64,000 nt of DNA from Flavobacterium sp. 270 (GTDB lineage: Bacteria; Bacteroidota; Bacteroidia; Flavobacteriales; Flavobacteriaceae): contig NZ_SODM01000003.1 in the NCBI RefSeq assembly GCF_004368785.1, positions 682,001 through 746,000 on the forward strand, in the 5' to 3' direction. The translations under genes were made by a program, and so were the position numbers. Positions 45,203-55,313 of the stretch are shown piece after piece. Numbering within the stretch: position 1 is the first letter of the stretch; each line of letters opens with the position of its first letter. The notes beneath the pieces are model-generated. The model was not told where the DNA came from and did not search any database. It saw only the letters and a list, made by a program, of their open reading frames with translations.

Positions 45203-45276
45203 TTAATTTTTTTGTTGAAGGAATGTTTATATGAAACAATTTTTTAAAATAATATCAATCTAAAATCAAAATCATT

Positions 45277-48200
45277 ATGGCATCTCAATCCCAAAACCCC
45301 AATATAGTTAGTGGTAAATTAACTGATAATAAAAGAAAACCCTTGGCAAATCTTAAAATTGCGGTTTATGATAAAGACATGCGAAGTGAAGAATTGCTTT
45401 CGGAAACCATAACCCGAAAAGACGGCTCTTATGAAACTACTTGGTTTCACAGTCAGTTATCTGGGCGCGGGAAAAAAGAAGCCGATATTTTGATTAAGGT
45501 TTTTACAAGTGAAAAAAATATATTGCTGTTTTCTTCAGATATAAATCAAGTGCGATTTAATGCATCGCCTAAGGAAGAAATAAATATAAGGATCAAAGGT
45601 TCTATAATTAATGAGGTTATTGAATATGATTATCTTTTAAAAGAAGTTACATTTTTGGCAAACAGAATCCCTGTAACAGATCTTCAGGAAACAAAAGAAC
45701 AGCCGGATATTACCTTTTTGGGAAAAGAATTAGAGATAGACGCCGCCAAAATTCATCATTTGGTCGTGTCCAATAAATTAGAAAGGATTGCAAAAATCGA
45801 AGCTCCTTTTTTTTATGCATTATTACGCCAAAACACATTATTAAAAAACAATGCTTCGGCAGTAATTACTAAACCGCTTTTTATTGATATAGATTCAAAT
45901 ATGCAGGCGGTTTACTATTTCGCGGTACTCTCAGATCCTAAAACAATAGAAACAGATTTAAAACAAGCTGTAAATGATTCAGTAGTTAATTATGATGTTT
46001 TAAAAAGGATAAAAGAAACTATACAAATCTTACAGCGCTCTACAGAAGAAGCGGCAGCTTATTATCAAAACGAACACCCTAAAAGGGCTTTTGAAAAAGT
46101 GACCCGCTTAATTAATTCTGATAAGATTAAAGAAGTAAAACAGCTTTTTGAGGAAAATAAAAATGATCTGGGCAGTTTTTTTGAAAAGCTGGAAAACACT
46201 TCTTTTACCGTAGAAGAAAATCAAAAAGAACATGAAGTTTTTACTGCTTTATCCGGCGTTTTTGGAATTGGAACAGAAGTAATTCCGCATATTATTAAAT
46301 CAAAAAAAATAAAAGAACCGGTACAAATCAGGAAATTAGCCCGATTAAATAAGACAGAATGGGTAAAAGAACTTACTGATGCAAAAGGCAAAACGCCAAC
46401 AAAAGAAGAAAAGAAAAACATAGACTTATTTGCTTCTAATATTGTACGCAGAATGGAAAATGAATTTCCTACCACTGCATTCGCGGCACAATTAGGAAGA
46501 GAAAAAAATCAAATTTTTACCAATCAAAAAAAGATACTTTCCTTTTTAGATAAAAACGAAGATTTTGATTTAAAAGAAGATAATATTGAGCATTATCTAA
46601 AAGAAAACAAAATTACCGATTTAGAAGCCGAAGGAACAAAAGAAGAATTAAAATCCATTCAGCGTGTATTTAAGCTGGTGCCAAATTACAGTAAAAGCAA
46701 TGCGCTTAGAGCAGAAAATTTACAATCTGCACAAAGCATTGCCGCAATAGGAAGAACTCGTTTTTTGGCAGAGATTGCACCAAAAACAGGTTTGTCAAAA
46801 AAAGAAGCAGATCTCATAATCAAAAAAGCAGAAAATATAAATATGGCAGCAATGCTGGTTGTAGGAGAACTGCAGGATACAATGCGTGCCATAGATGTGG
46901 CTTCTTTAGAAACGACAACATTGTCAAAAAAGCTTGAAGCAGTAAGTCAGGATTTTCCAAACTTAAAATCCCTTTTTAAACTCACAGATACATGTGCCTG
47001 CGAGCATTGCCGTTCTGTTTACAGTCCGGCCGCGTATTTGGTCGAAATATTAGAATTTTTAAGCAGCAGATTAGTAAAAGATACTACCACAAATCTAACA
47101 GCAAAATTTGCAAAAGACGAGCTTTTTAAACGTCGTCCGGATTTAGGAGAAATTGATTTAGGATGCGAAAATGCAAATACACCGGTTAAATATATAGATT
47201 TGGTGTGCGAAATTCTGGAAGAAGCAATTGCGCCAAACAATCATTTTGTGTATACAGGAAAATTAGCCGAAGACGCAAATCCTGTAGCGGGCCTGATTTC
47301 TCAGGATTTATTAGACAGTGTAAAAAATGCCCAGATAGAATTGACAGATCCGGATTTGGGAACTTCAGTTTTTATTCCCTGCAATTATGAAATTACAGAC
47401 AAAGCAGTTGTAATCGATACCGGAATTTTTGAGTCGGTTAATCCGGTTTATTATTTAAGAGACAAAAAAGTTGTTTTTAAAATAGTTTACGAAAAAACAA
47501 TTCCGGCAGGAAAACAATATAAAATATACCGTTTAAAACAGACTTTTGCAACGGCAGAAGAACTTGATGCCGCGCCAGAATATGTAAATGTAAGCACGTA
47601 TCACGAATTGCAAAACAAAGCCTTTGCTTTTAAACTTCCTTTTGATTTAAATCATACCGAGGCAAAAGCTTATTTTAATCGTTTTGATGTTAATCGCGGT
47701 GATTTAATGAAAACTTTTAAAGTTGGCACCATTCCGGCAGATGGCGAGATTGCGGCAGAAAAACTGGGATTGAATAAAAGAGAACGCGAATTAATAACAA
47801 AAGCTCCTTCGCCAAATAATGGGCCGGCGCAGCAATTGTTTTGGAATGTGCCTCCTCCTGGAAATCCGGTTAATTATTTAAAAGAAGTAGATCATTTTTT
47901 AGACAAAACAAATTTGAGTTTCAAAGAACTTGATTTGTTTTTAAAACTAAAATTTATTGACAAAAATGACAATCTTTTTATAAAACACAATTTTGATGAT
48001 CCGACAGTAACCGAGAAAAAGATTTCTTGTGATACTTCAAAAAAAGAAATACAAAACCTTGATTTAACCGTTTTAGACCGCATGCACAGATTTTTGCGTC
48101 TGCAGAAAAAAACAGGAATAAAATTTGAATTGCTGGATGAAATCATCAGTCAGCCAAAATTGGGACGCGGAAAATTGGATGCAACAGATGACAACGGAGA

Positions 48201-51200
48201 CGGAATATCAAATGGAGACAGATGTCTTATTATGGCTTCTGATTTATTAGAAATTGCTGTAAAAACCGGAATTAAATTAGAACAGTTAATTGGTTTTTAC
48301 GGAAAAATTCCTTTTGAAGTTTTGGCAGATGATTTACCAAAACCTTTGTACTATCAGATTTTTTTAAACAAAGCCAAAAATGGTTTTATTGATAATGCTT
48401 TATTACCGCAAAATTTAGATACCGGAGCAGTTATAACTCCAATAAAAGCTTCTGTAGCTTTGTGTTTGCAGCTTAAAGAAGAAGATTTAGACAAACTGTT
48501 GTTATTATTGCCAAATGCAGATCTTACGTTTTCTAATTTGAGTTACTTATACGGCGCAGCGCACCTTATAAAAAAGCTAAAACTAAAAGTTTCTGATTTT
48601 ATAATACTAAAAGAACTCACAGCAATTGATTTTTCTGATTCTCCGCAGGCAACGCTGGACTTTATAAAAGCAGCAGAAGATATAAAAAAATCGCCTTTAA
48701 AACCAGAAGAGATAAAATATATATTAAAACATGAAGCCCCAGTTATTCTGAATATAGAAGAAAAAAGAAAACAGATAATTGAGAAACTTCAAAAGGAATA
48801 TCAGCTTAGTATCGATTCAAATAAATCAACGTACAATGATGTTTTTACAGCCGAAGAACAAAAAACAGCTTTAAAAACAGAACTATCCAAGCTGGCAGGA
48901 ATTAACGAAAATGATTCTAAAATTATAACAAGTTTTATTGATGCCCAATGGAATTTTAAATGGACAAATAATTCCGGAGATGAGACAGTGAGTGTTTCTT
49001 TTAGTAATGCAGCCTTATATCTTGATGCCAGATTAAGTTCTTATTTTGATATCTCTTCTATAACTGCGATTTTTCCGTCTTTGACCGCAGCGTCTGATAA
49101 TTTTAATACAGCAAATACAAATCAGACACTTGCAATTGAAGCTGTTGAAAATGAACAGCAAAATGTTGCAGAAGCAACAAATCCATCAGATTTAGCAACA
49201 GCCGAAGCACAATTGCAAACTGCCGAAGCAAATGAAGTAAACACCGCATTGGCTCTTAAAAACACAAAAGAAGCTTTTGAAATTGTACGCAAAAAACTGA
49301 TCAAAGAACTTCTTGACACTCTTGCCGTATTTAATCTGGCGGTTGCAAAACAAAATACTTTGCAGCAAACGCTGAATACAGCATTAAAAGCAGATTTAGA
49401 GTTGGTAAAAATAATTTTAAAATATGCTCAATTAAAAAAATCAGGTTCAGGCGATGCCTTTATTTCCTCTGTTTTATTGGCTCCCGAACTTAATATTAAA
49501 AGCGGTCTTCCGCCTGTGCTGCCGGCAATTACAACCACAACTCCTGCTGTACAGCATGAAGCTATCGATTTGCTGACTAAAATTATAGCTGTTATAAATC
49601 CGTTTAAATTAAGCACTGTTCAGATCGAATGGTTTTTTAAAAATAGTAAAGACTTAAATTGGTTTGCTTTTGATAATATTCCTTTTGAAGCTTCGCAGAC
49701 TGCGGCTACTTATAGTGATTATGAGAATTTAGTTGGAATTATCGATTTATCAAAGCAATTTGAACCCGTAATAAATCCGTTAGATCCTGAACAGCCTATT
49801 TCATTTTTCGGATTATTAGAAAATTTCGGCAAGCTAAATAATCCCACAGCACAACAACAAAATTTGTTTTTTGAACAGCTGGCATTATTGCTCAGTTATG
49901 ATAAAGAAGAGTTTCAGTCTTTAGATTCTTTTTTGTTTCCTGGAACTTCTAATTTAAAACATTATAATAAGGCACAAAACTGGCATGCTATAATTGATGC
50001 CATGGAATATTTGCTGCAATTAGGTACAACAGTTGCAAAGATTCCAAATTATCTGAAATTAGGTTTGACCGCTGCCGATGTCAAAACCCTGCGTACGGCT
50101 CTTAAATCACGCTATGATGAAGACACCTGGTTAGAGACTTTAAAAGAGATAATGAACGCCATACGCCCGAAAAAGCGTGATGCATTAGTCGCTTATTTAT
50201 TGGCTGTAAATGAAGAAATGAAAGATGAAAATGATTTATTTGATTATTTCTTAGTAGATGTAGAAATGGAATCCTGTATGCCGTCATCTCGAATTGTACA
50301 GGCACACGGAGCGATTCAGGTTTTTGTACAGCGCTGTTTAATGGGATTAGAACCAAAAGCGGCCGCAGATGTAGATATAGACAGCAGCTGGAATCAATGG
50401 AAATGGATGAAAAATTACCGTGTCTGGGAAGCCAACCGCAAGATTTTTCTTTATCCCGAAAATTGGATCGAATCTGAGCTGCGCGATGAAAAAACATTTT
50501 TATTTAAAGAATTTGAAAATGAATTACAGCAAAGTGAGCTGACCGATTTTTCGGCAGGGCAGGCATTGGCAAATTATATGGAAAAATTAGACGTTATTGC
50601 CTTTTTAGAAGTCGTTGCGAGCTACTATCAGACCGATATAAAAACAATGCATGTATTTGCCAGAACAAAAGGCGGCGATCCTCATATTTATTATTATAGA
50701 AAGTTTGAAAATGAAGCGACATGGACACCGTGGGAAAAAGTAGAATTAGACATTACCGGCGATCATCTTATTACATTTGTACGAAACAACAGATTAACGC
50801 TCGCATGGCCAATTTTTTCTGAAGAACTAGATCCAAATCAAAAAGCAACAATGCCAAGTGCATCGCCTGGCGAAGAAGTAACAACAGATAAGGCAAAAAG
50901 CAAATTAAAAATACAACTCGCCGTAAGTGAATTTGCTAATAATAAATGGCTTCCTAAAAAAGTTTCGGTCGATAGTATAGTCACTCCAAATTATTATACG
51001 AATGATCCCGAAGATCTTAAAAGAGATATTTATTATCTAACTTATTTCTCATTTCCTAAAACGACTAATTTTCCAATTTCTGAAGTTATTTGTCTTTTTA
51101 AACAAGCTCCTAACTCAGAATCGCCGCAGACATTAAACGGAATATTTAATATTGCAGGCTGTAAAGGTTATCCGGAACTGATTTTTGATGAAAGTTTTCA

Positions 51201-54200
51201 AATTTCATTTCCAGATTTCTTACCGGATTTTAATGATACGCAATTATTAAAAAATAAATATACAGAGCAAAATCAGGTTGCTGGCGACGATCTTTCGGTT
51301 AGAAACGGTATTACAATTTTTCATTCAGGAGATTATACACCTATTCTTGCAGCCACGCCGGGAAGATTCAGGATTTCCTATCCGCATCAATTTACCAATA
51401 TAGACTTGGTTTCATTTATCTTCCAGCTGCTTTCTTTTTTTAGTAATAACGAAGGAAAAGACAATGCCCTTTTTAATAATGTTCGAAGAAACAGATTTAA
51501 AATTCCGATGGGAACACTGCTTCCTTATTTTAAAGAAGACAGCAATCATGCTTATGTTATTATTCCCGGATATTATAAAAGAAACATAAACAGAAGAAAT
51601 TCGCCAAACGTTTCTTTATTTACAGACAGTAAAAAGAAAACTGCTAAAGATGCCTTAAAACTCATTGATGATATTGCGAGTTTTTTCAATAAAATGCAAT
51701 TGAAATATAAAGCAATTCCAAACCCGACTCCGGCGCAAAATGAAACATTTATTGCAGAAATGATTGTTGATGATGAATTTAAAGAAATTATAAAAGAATT
51801 ATCTTTTTATGAAGAGTTTGACAAATTTTACGATGCCTTAATAGGCGGGTCTGATTATGAAAATTTTAATGAAATAATAAAAAAACTTAAACTTAAAAAA
51901 GGTTTGAGATACGGAGAACAATTTAAAAACATGTATCATCCGTTGGTTTGCCCGCTTCGGGCTGCTTTTTACAACAAAGGCATTCCAGAATTAATGAAAA
52001 GGTCAACTCAAATGCAAAAATCAAGTTTTAATTTTGAGGAATATTACAATCCAAATCCATTAATGATTCCAAAATCATTAACACCATATCCAGACGGATC
52101 AAAAAAATGGTCGTATCCAATTGAAGATGTAGATTTTAGTGTAGAAGGAACCTACAGCTGTTACAACTGGGAATTATTTTTTCATGTTCCGTTGATGATT
52201 GCAACAAAACTAACCAAAAATCAGCGATTTGAAGAATCTATGACTTGGTTTCATTATATGTTTAACCCTACAGGAGCCTTACATGGTAATACACCTCAAA
52301 AATATTGGGTAACCAAACCTTTTTATCTTAATCAGGATATTGATTATCTTAATCAAAGAATCGACAAGTTGCTTTATAATGTTAAAAATGAAGAATTCGA
52401 TGGAGCTGTCAATCTTCAAAATTCGATTATTCAATGGAGAGACAAACCCTTTAGACCAGATGTAATTGCGAGGTTTAGACCAGTTGCCTACCAAAAAACA
52501 TTGCTGATGAAATATCTGGATAATTTAATCGAATGGGGAGATTATTTATTTAGACAAGATACAATGGAGTCTATTGCACAGGCAACCCAAATGTATATTC
52601 TGGCAGATAAAGTTCTTGGTCCAAAACCCAGAATTGTACCGCCATTAGTAAAACCGCCTTATCAGACTTATAATCAAATCAAAGGTAATTTAGACAGTTT
52701 TGGAAATGCGCTGATAGATTTAGAAAATTTAATTCCTGATCTCTCTATTCTGCCAGAAAGCGGTGCCGAATTGCCGGGCGCTTCTTTTACGTTATCAATG
52801 CTCTATTTCTGTATTCCGGAAAATGATAAAATGCTAGAATATTGGGCACGCATTGCAGACCGATTATTTAAAATACGCCATTGCCAAAACATTGATGGAG
52901 TAGAACGCAGTTTAGCTTTATTTGCTCCGCCAATAGATCCGGCAATGCTGGTTAGAGCTGCCGCCTCAGGAATGGATATTTCAGCTGTTATTGCGGGATT
53001 AAACGCACCGGCGCCTTATTATAGATTTAATATACTTTCGCAAAAAGCAACAGAACTTGCTCAGGAAGTAAGAGGTTTAGGAAACTCATTATTAATTGCT
53101 TTAGAGAAGAAAGACGGAGAAGCAATGTCGTTGCTGCGAAGCGAATTAGAACTTAAAGTTTTAAACTCTGTTCGTGACGTTAAGCTTTTACAGATAAAAG
53201 AATCCAAAGAACAAATTGAAGTTTTAAAAAGAACTAAAAAAGTTACAGAAGAAAGACAGAAATATTATACCGATATAGAATACATGAATGAGCTTGAAAT
53301 TACCACGCTGGTTCTAAATGGTGTTTCGATCATTGGTTTTACTATAGGTTCAATAATGGAAATTGCTGCCGGAGCTACGGCCTTAATTCCAGATGTAACA
53401 GTTGGTGCTGCCGGTATTGGAGGATCTCCCGTAGCAACCAGTAAATTGACAGGCGGAGAGCAGATTTCTTCATCAATAAGCACATTTGCCAAAGCAATTC
53501 TTTTAGGCTCGCAAGTTATAGATAAAGTAGCAGCAGGAATTTCTACAATGGGAAGTTATGAACGCCGTAATGACGACTGGAAACTTCAGGAACGTTTGGC
53601 TAAAAAAGAAATAGCGTCTATTGAGAAACAAATAACAGCTGCCGAAATTCGAAGAGATATATCAGAAACGGAGTTGAAAAACCACGATCTTCAGATCGAA
53701 AATGCTAAACGAACCGATGAGTTTATGCGATCTAAATTTACTAATAAAGAATTGTACGACTGGATGATCGGACAGATAAGTTCGGTGTATTTTACTGCCT
53801 ATAAATTATCGCATGATTTTGCTAAAAAGGCAGAACGCAGTTATAAATTCGAGTTAGGAAATGACGATTCCTTTATTTCTTATGGATATTGGGACAGCAT
53901 GAAAAAAGGTCTTCAGACCGCAGATCAGCTGGTACACGATATAAAAAGAATGGAAACAAGTTATTTGGATAAAAACAAACGAGAATATGAAGTGACCAAA
54001 CACATTTCTTTGGCGATGTTAGATCCGCTTGCTTTAGTAAGATTAAAAAGTTCTGGAATCTGCGATTTTGAAATTCCGGAAGCGCTCTACGATATGGATC
54101 ATCCGGGACAATATTTTAGAAGATTAAAATCGGTGAGCATAAGCCTGCCTTGTATTGCCGGACCTTATACCTCTGTAAGTGCAAAATTATCATTAGTAAA

Positions 54201-54927
54201 CAATCGATATAGAAAAAATTCTGATGATGCGGCAAATTATGCAGAAGATGTTGCTGCCGGCGATAATCGTTTTGTTTACAACGTTGGCTCAATTCAATCA
54301 ATTGCAGTAAGTAATGCACAAAATGACAGTGGTATTTTTGAACTTAATTTTAAAGACGAACGTTATTTACCTTTTGAAGGAACCGGAGCAGTCAGTAGCT
54401 GGAGATTAGAACTTCCGACAGAAATAAAACAGTTTGATTATAATACAATTTCGGATATTATAATGCATGTTAAATACACTTCCAGAGAAGGAGGATCAAG
54501 TTTAAAAACGGCTTCAAACGCTACTTTAAAAACAAGACTAGAAGAAATTAAGCAAGGTCTAAGTACAACGGGACTGCATGTAATTCAAAATCTAAAAGCA
54601 GACAAACCAAACGATTGGCATCTTTTGAAAAATAATGGAACTATCGATTTAACCATAGATAAATTCAGACTGCCGTATCTCGTACAATCAATTGATGGCG
54701 TTGCAATAGAAATCGTTATGTTTGTTGCAAAAGTAAAAGGTAATCCAGCATCGTTTAAAATCAAAATAGACAATGCTCCATTAAATCTTTCCAGAAAAGA
54801 CGATATAAAACTCTGCAAAGGAATTAGTTCTAATATAACACTGGATACTTTATTTACACTTTCTGTTTCAGATGCGGATAAGGCAAAATTAGAAGAATTA
54901 TTAGTTGTAGTTAAATATGTTTTCTAG
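45277..54927 (+). CDS. Tc toxin TcA-like pore/translocation subunit with N-terminal transthyretin-like domain
   Basis: This 3216-residue protein has no signal peptide; typical TcA are about 2300-2500. Residues about 10-110 form a carboxypeptidase-regulatory/transthyretin-like domain (VSGKLTDNKRKPLANLKIAVYDKD). The VRP1/SpvA-like region contains TCACEHCRSVYSPAAYLVEILEFL (around residues 570-595). A coiled insertion rich in Ala, Glu and Asn spans about 1275-1340. The ABC-toxin N-terminal motif region (around 1630-1760: SRIVQAHGAIQVFVQRCLMGLE, WMKNYRVWEANRKIFLYPENWIE) leads into a neuraminidase-like domain. The C-terminal TcB-binding/channel part (from about 2530: LFKIRHCQNIDGVERSLALFAPPIDP) has long helices and the hydrophobic pore-tip hairpin near 2680-2760. 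It would form the pentameric channel that injects the BC payload. It ends at a strong terminator. Confidence 0.92.
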   Translation: MASQSQNPNIVSGKLTDNKRKPLANLKIAVYDKDMRSEELLSETITRKDGSYETTWFHSQLSGRGKKEADILIKVFTSEKNILLFSSDINQVRFNASPKEEINIRIKGSIINEVIEYDYLLKEVTFLANRIPVTDLQETKEQPDITFLGKELEIDAAKIHHLVVSNKLERIAKIEAPFFYALLRQNTLLKNNASAVITKPLFIDIDSNMQAVYYFAVLSDPKTIETDLKQAVNDSVVNYDVLKRIKETIQILQRSTEEAAAYYQNEHPKRAFEKVTRLINSDKIKEVKQLFEENKNDLGSFFEKLENTSFTVEENQKEHEVFTALSGVFGIGTEVIPHIIKSKKIKEPVQIRKLARLNKTEWVKELTDAKGKTPTKEEKKNIDLFASNIVRRMENEFPTTAFAAQLGREKNQIFTNQKKILSFLDKNEDFDLKEDNIEHYLKENKITDLEAEGTKEELKSIQRVFKLVPNYSKSNALRAENLQSAQSIAAIGRTRFLAEIAPKTGLSKKEADLIIKKAENINMAAMLVVGELQDTMRAIDVASLETTTLSKKLEAVSQDFPNLKSLFKLTDTCACEHCRSVYSPAAYLVEILEFLSSRLVKDTTTNLTAKFAKDELFKRRPDLGEIDLGCENANTPVKYIDLVCEILEEAIAPNNHFVYTGKLAEDANPVAGLISQDLLDSVKNAQIELTDPDLGTSVFIPCNYEITDKAVVIDTGIFESVNPVYYLRDKKVVFKIVYEKTIPAGKQYKIYRLKQTFATAEELDAAPEYVNVSTYHELQNKAFAFKLPFDLNHTEAKAYFNRFDVNRGDLMKTFKVGTIPADGEIAAEKLGLNKRERELITKAPSPNNGPAQQLFWNVPPPGNPVNYLKEVDHFLDKTNLSFKELDLFLKLKFIDKNDNLFIKHNFDDPTVTEKKISCDTSKKEIQNLDLTVLDRMHRFLRLQKKTGIKFELLDEIISQPKLGRGKLDATDDNGDGISNGDRCLIMASDLLEIAVKTGIKLEQLIGFYGKIPFEVLADDLPKPLYYQIFLNKAKNGFIDNALLPQNLDTGAVITPIKASVALCLQLKEEDLDKLLLLLPNADLTFSNLSYLYGAAHLIKKLKLKVSDFIILKELTAIDFSDSPQATLDFIKAAEDIKKSPLKPEEIKYILKHEAPVILNIEEKRKQIIEKLQKEYQLSIDSNKSTYNDVFTAEEQKTALKTELSKLAGINENDSKIITSFIDAQWNFKWTNNSGDETVSVSFSNAALYLDARLSSYFDISSITAIFPSLTAASDNFNTANTNQTLAIEAVENEQQNVAEATNPSDLATAEAQLQTAEANEVNTALALKNTKEAFEIVRKKLIKELLDTLAVFNLAVAKQNTLQQTLNTALKADLELVKIILKYAQLKKSGSGDAFISSVLLAPELNIKSGLPPVLPAITTTTPAVQHEAIDLLTKIIAVINPFKLSTVQIEWFFKNSKDLNWFAFDNIPFEASQTAATYSDYENLVGIIDLSKQFEPVINPLDPEQPISFFGLLENFGKLNNPTAQQQNLFFEQLALLLSYDKEEFQSLDSFLFPGTSNLKHYNKAQNWHAIIDAMEYLLQLGTTVAKIPNYLKLGLTAADVKTLRTALKSRYDEDTWLETLKEIMNAIRPKKRDALVAYLLAVNEEMKDENDLFDYFLVDVEMESCMPSSRIVQAHGAIQVFVQRCLMGLEPKAAADVDIDSSWNQWKWMKNYRVWEANRKIFLYPENWIESELRDEKTFLFKEFENELQQSELTDFSAGQALANYMEKLDVIAFLEVVASYYQTDIKTMHVFARTKGGDPHIYYYRKFENEATWTPWEKVELDITGDHLITFVRNNRLTLAWPIFSEELDPNQKATMPSASPGEEVTTDKAKSKLKIQLAVSEFANNKWLPKKVSVDSIVTPNYYTNDPEDLKRDIYYLTYFSFPKTTNFPISEVICLFKQAPNSESPQTLNGIFNIAGCKGYPELIFDESFQISFPDFLPDFNDTQLLKNKYTEQNQVAGDDLSVRNGITIFHSGDYTPILAATPGRFRISYPHQFTNIDLVSFIFQLLSFFSNNEGKDNALFNNVRRNRFKIPMGTLLPYFKEDSNHAYVIIPGYYKRNINRRNSPNVSLFTDSKKKTAKDALKLIDDIASFFNKMQLKYKAIPNPTPAQNETFIAEMIVDDEFKEIIKELSFYEEFDKFYDALIGGSDYENFNEIIKKLKLKKGLRYGEQFKNMYHPLVCPLRAAFYNKGIPELMKRSTQMQKSSFNFEEYYNPNPLMIPKSLTPYPDGSKKWSYPIEDVDFSVEGTYSCYNWELFFHVPLMIATKLTKNQRFEESMTWFHYMFNPTGALHGNTPQKYWVTKPFYLNQDIDYLNQRIDKLLYNVKNEEFDGAVNLQNSIIQWRDKPFRPDVIARFRPVAYQKTLLMKYLDNLIEWGDYLFRQDTMESIAQATQMYILADKVLGPKPRIVPPLVKPPYQTYNQIKGNLDSFGNALIDLENLIPDLSILPESGAELPGASFTLSMLYFCIPENDKMLEYWARIADRLFKIRHCQNIDGVERSLALFAPPIDPAMLVRAAASGMDISAVIAGLNAPAPYYRFNILSQKATELAQEVRGLGNSLLIALEKKDGEAMSLLRSELELKVLNSVRDVKLLQIKESKEQIEVLKRTKKVTEERQKYYTDIEYMNELEITTLVLNGVSIIGFTIGSIMEIAAGATALIPDVTVGAAGIGGSPVATSKLTGGEQISSSISTFAKAILLGSQVIDKVAAGISTMGSYERRNDDWKLQERLAKKEIASIEKQITAAEIRRDISETELKNHDLQIENAKRTDEFMRSKFTNKELYDWMIGQISSVYFTAYKLSHDFAKKAERSYKFELGNDDSFISYGYWDSMKKGLQTADQLVHDIKRMETSYLDKNKREYEVTKHISLAMLDPLALVRLKSSGICDFEIPEALYDMDHPGQYFRRLKSVSISLPCIAGPYTSVSAKLSLVNNRYRKNSDDAANYAEDVAAGDNRFVYNVGSIQSIAVSNAQNDSGIFELNFKDERYLPFEGTGAVSSWRLELPTEIKQFDYNTISDIIMHVKYTSREGGSSLKTASNATLKTRLEEIKQGLSTTGLHVIQNLKADKPNDWHLLKNNGTIDLTIDKFRLPYLVQSIDGVAIEIVMFVAKVKGNPASFKIKIDNAPLNLSRKDDIKLCKGISSNITLDTLFTLSVSDADKAKLEELLVVVKYVF

Positions 54928-55313
54928 TTAGAACATGTATTGAAACAAAAAAATAACAATTAAATTTAGAGAATAAGCTGTCTGTTTTTAACTTCTTTTT
55001 GAAGTTGAAAACAGACAGCTTTAATTTTTTGAAGTATTACTTTTAGAAAATAATTATGGCTGCATTTTTTCATTATAATGTTTGCTAAAATATTTTGGAT
55101 TCATCTTTCTTATCATTTATAACAACAGAAATGCAGATGCAGGAAGGAGATTTTTTCTTAAATTTATAACTAAAATTAAAAAAGAATAATTATCTCCGAG
55201 AATAAAACGTATCTTTAAGTTAGAAGAAATTGCCAAAATGCATTGCTTCATCAACACAACCAAGCGACAGAAAAATTGTCGCACTTACTTAAAAGCACTA
55301 AAATAGTTATACA
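54928..55313. other. Intergenic region between the Tc and ergothioneine loci
   Basis: This 386-nt region contains the Tc terminator (54975-55030). After it come about 280 nt of A+T-rich DNA without a gene. TATCTTTA at 55210-55217 is a weak -7 box candidate for egtD; no -33 partner was found. Confidence 0.45.
54975..55030 (+). terminator. Strong terminator of the Tc toxin operon
   Basis: A 14-bp outer stem (AAGCTGTCTGTTTT with its complement at 55008-55021) continues into an inner AACTTC/GAAGTT stem around one mismatch. It ends in TAATTTTTT. Confidence 0.92.

Noticed and set aside
45203..45276. Search for an immunity or chaperone gene between the two Tc genes
   Set aside because: The gap is only 74 nt and contains no ORF.
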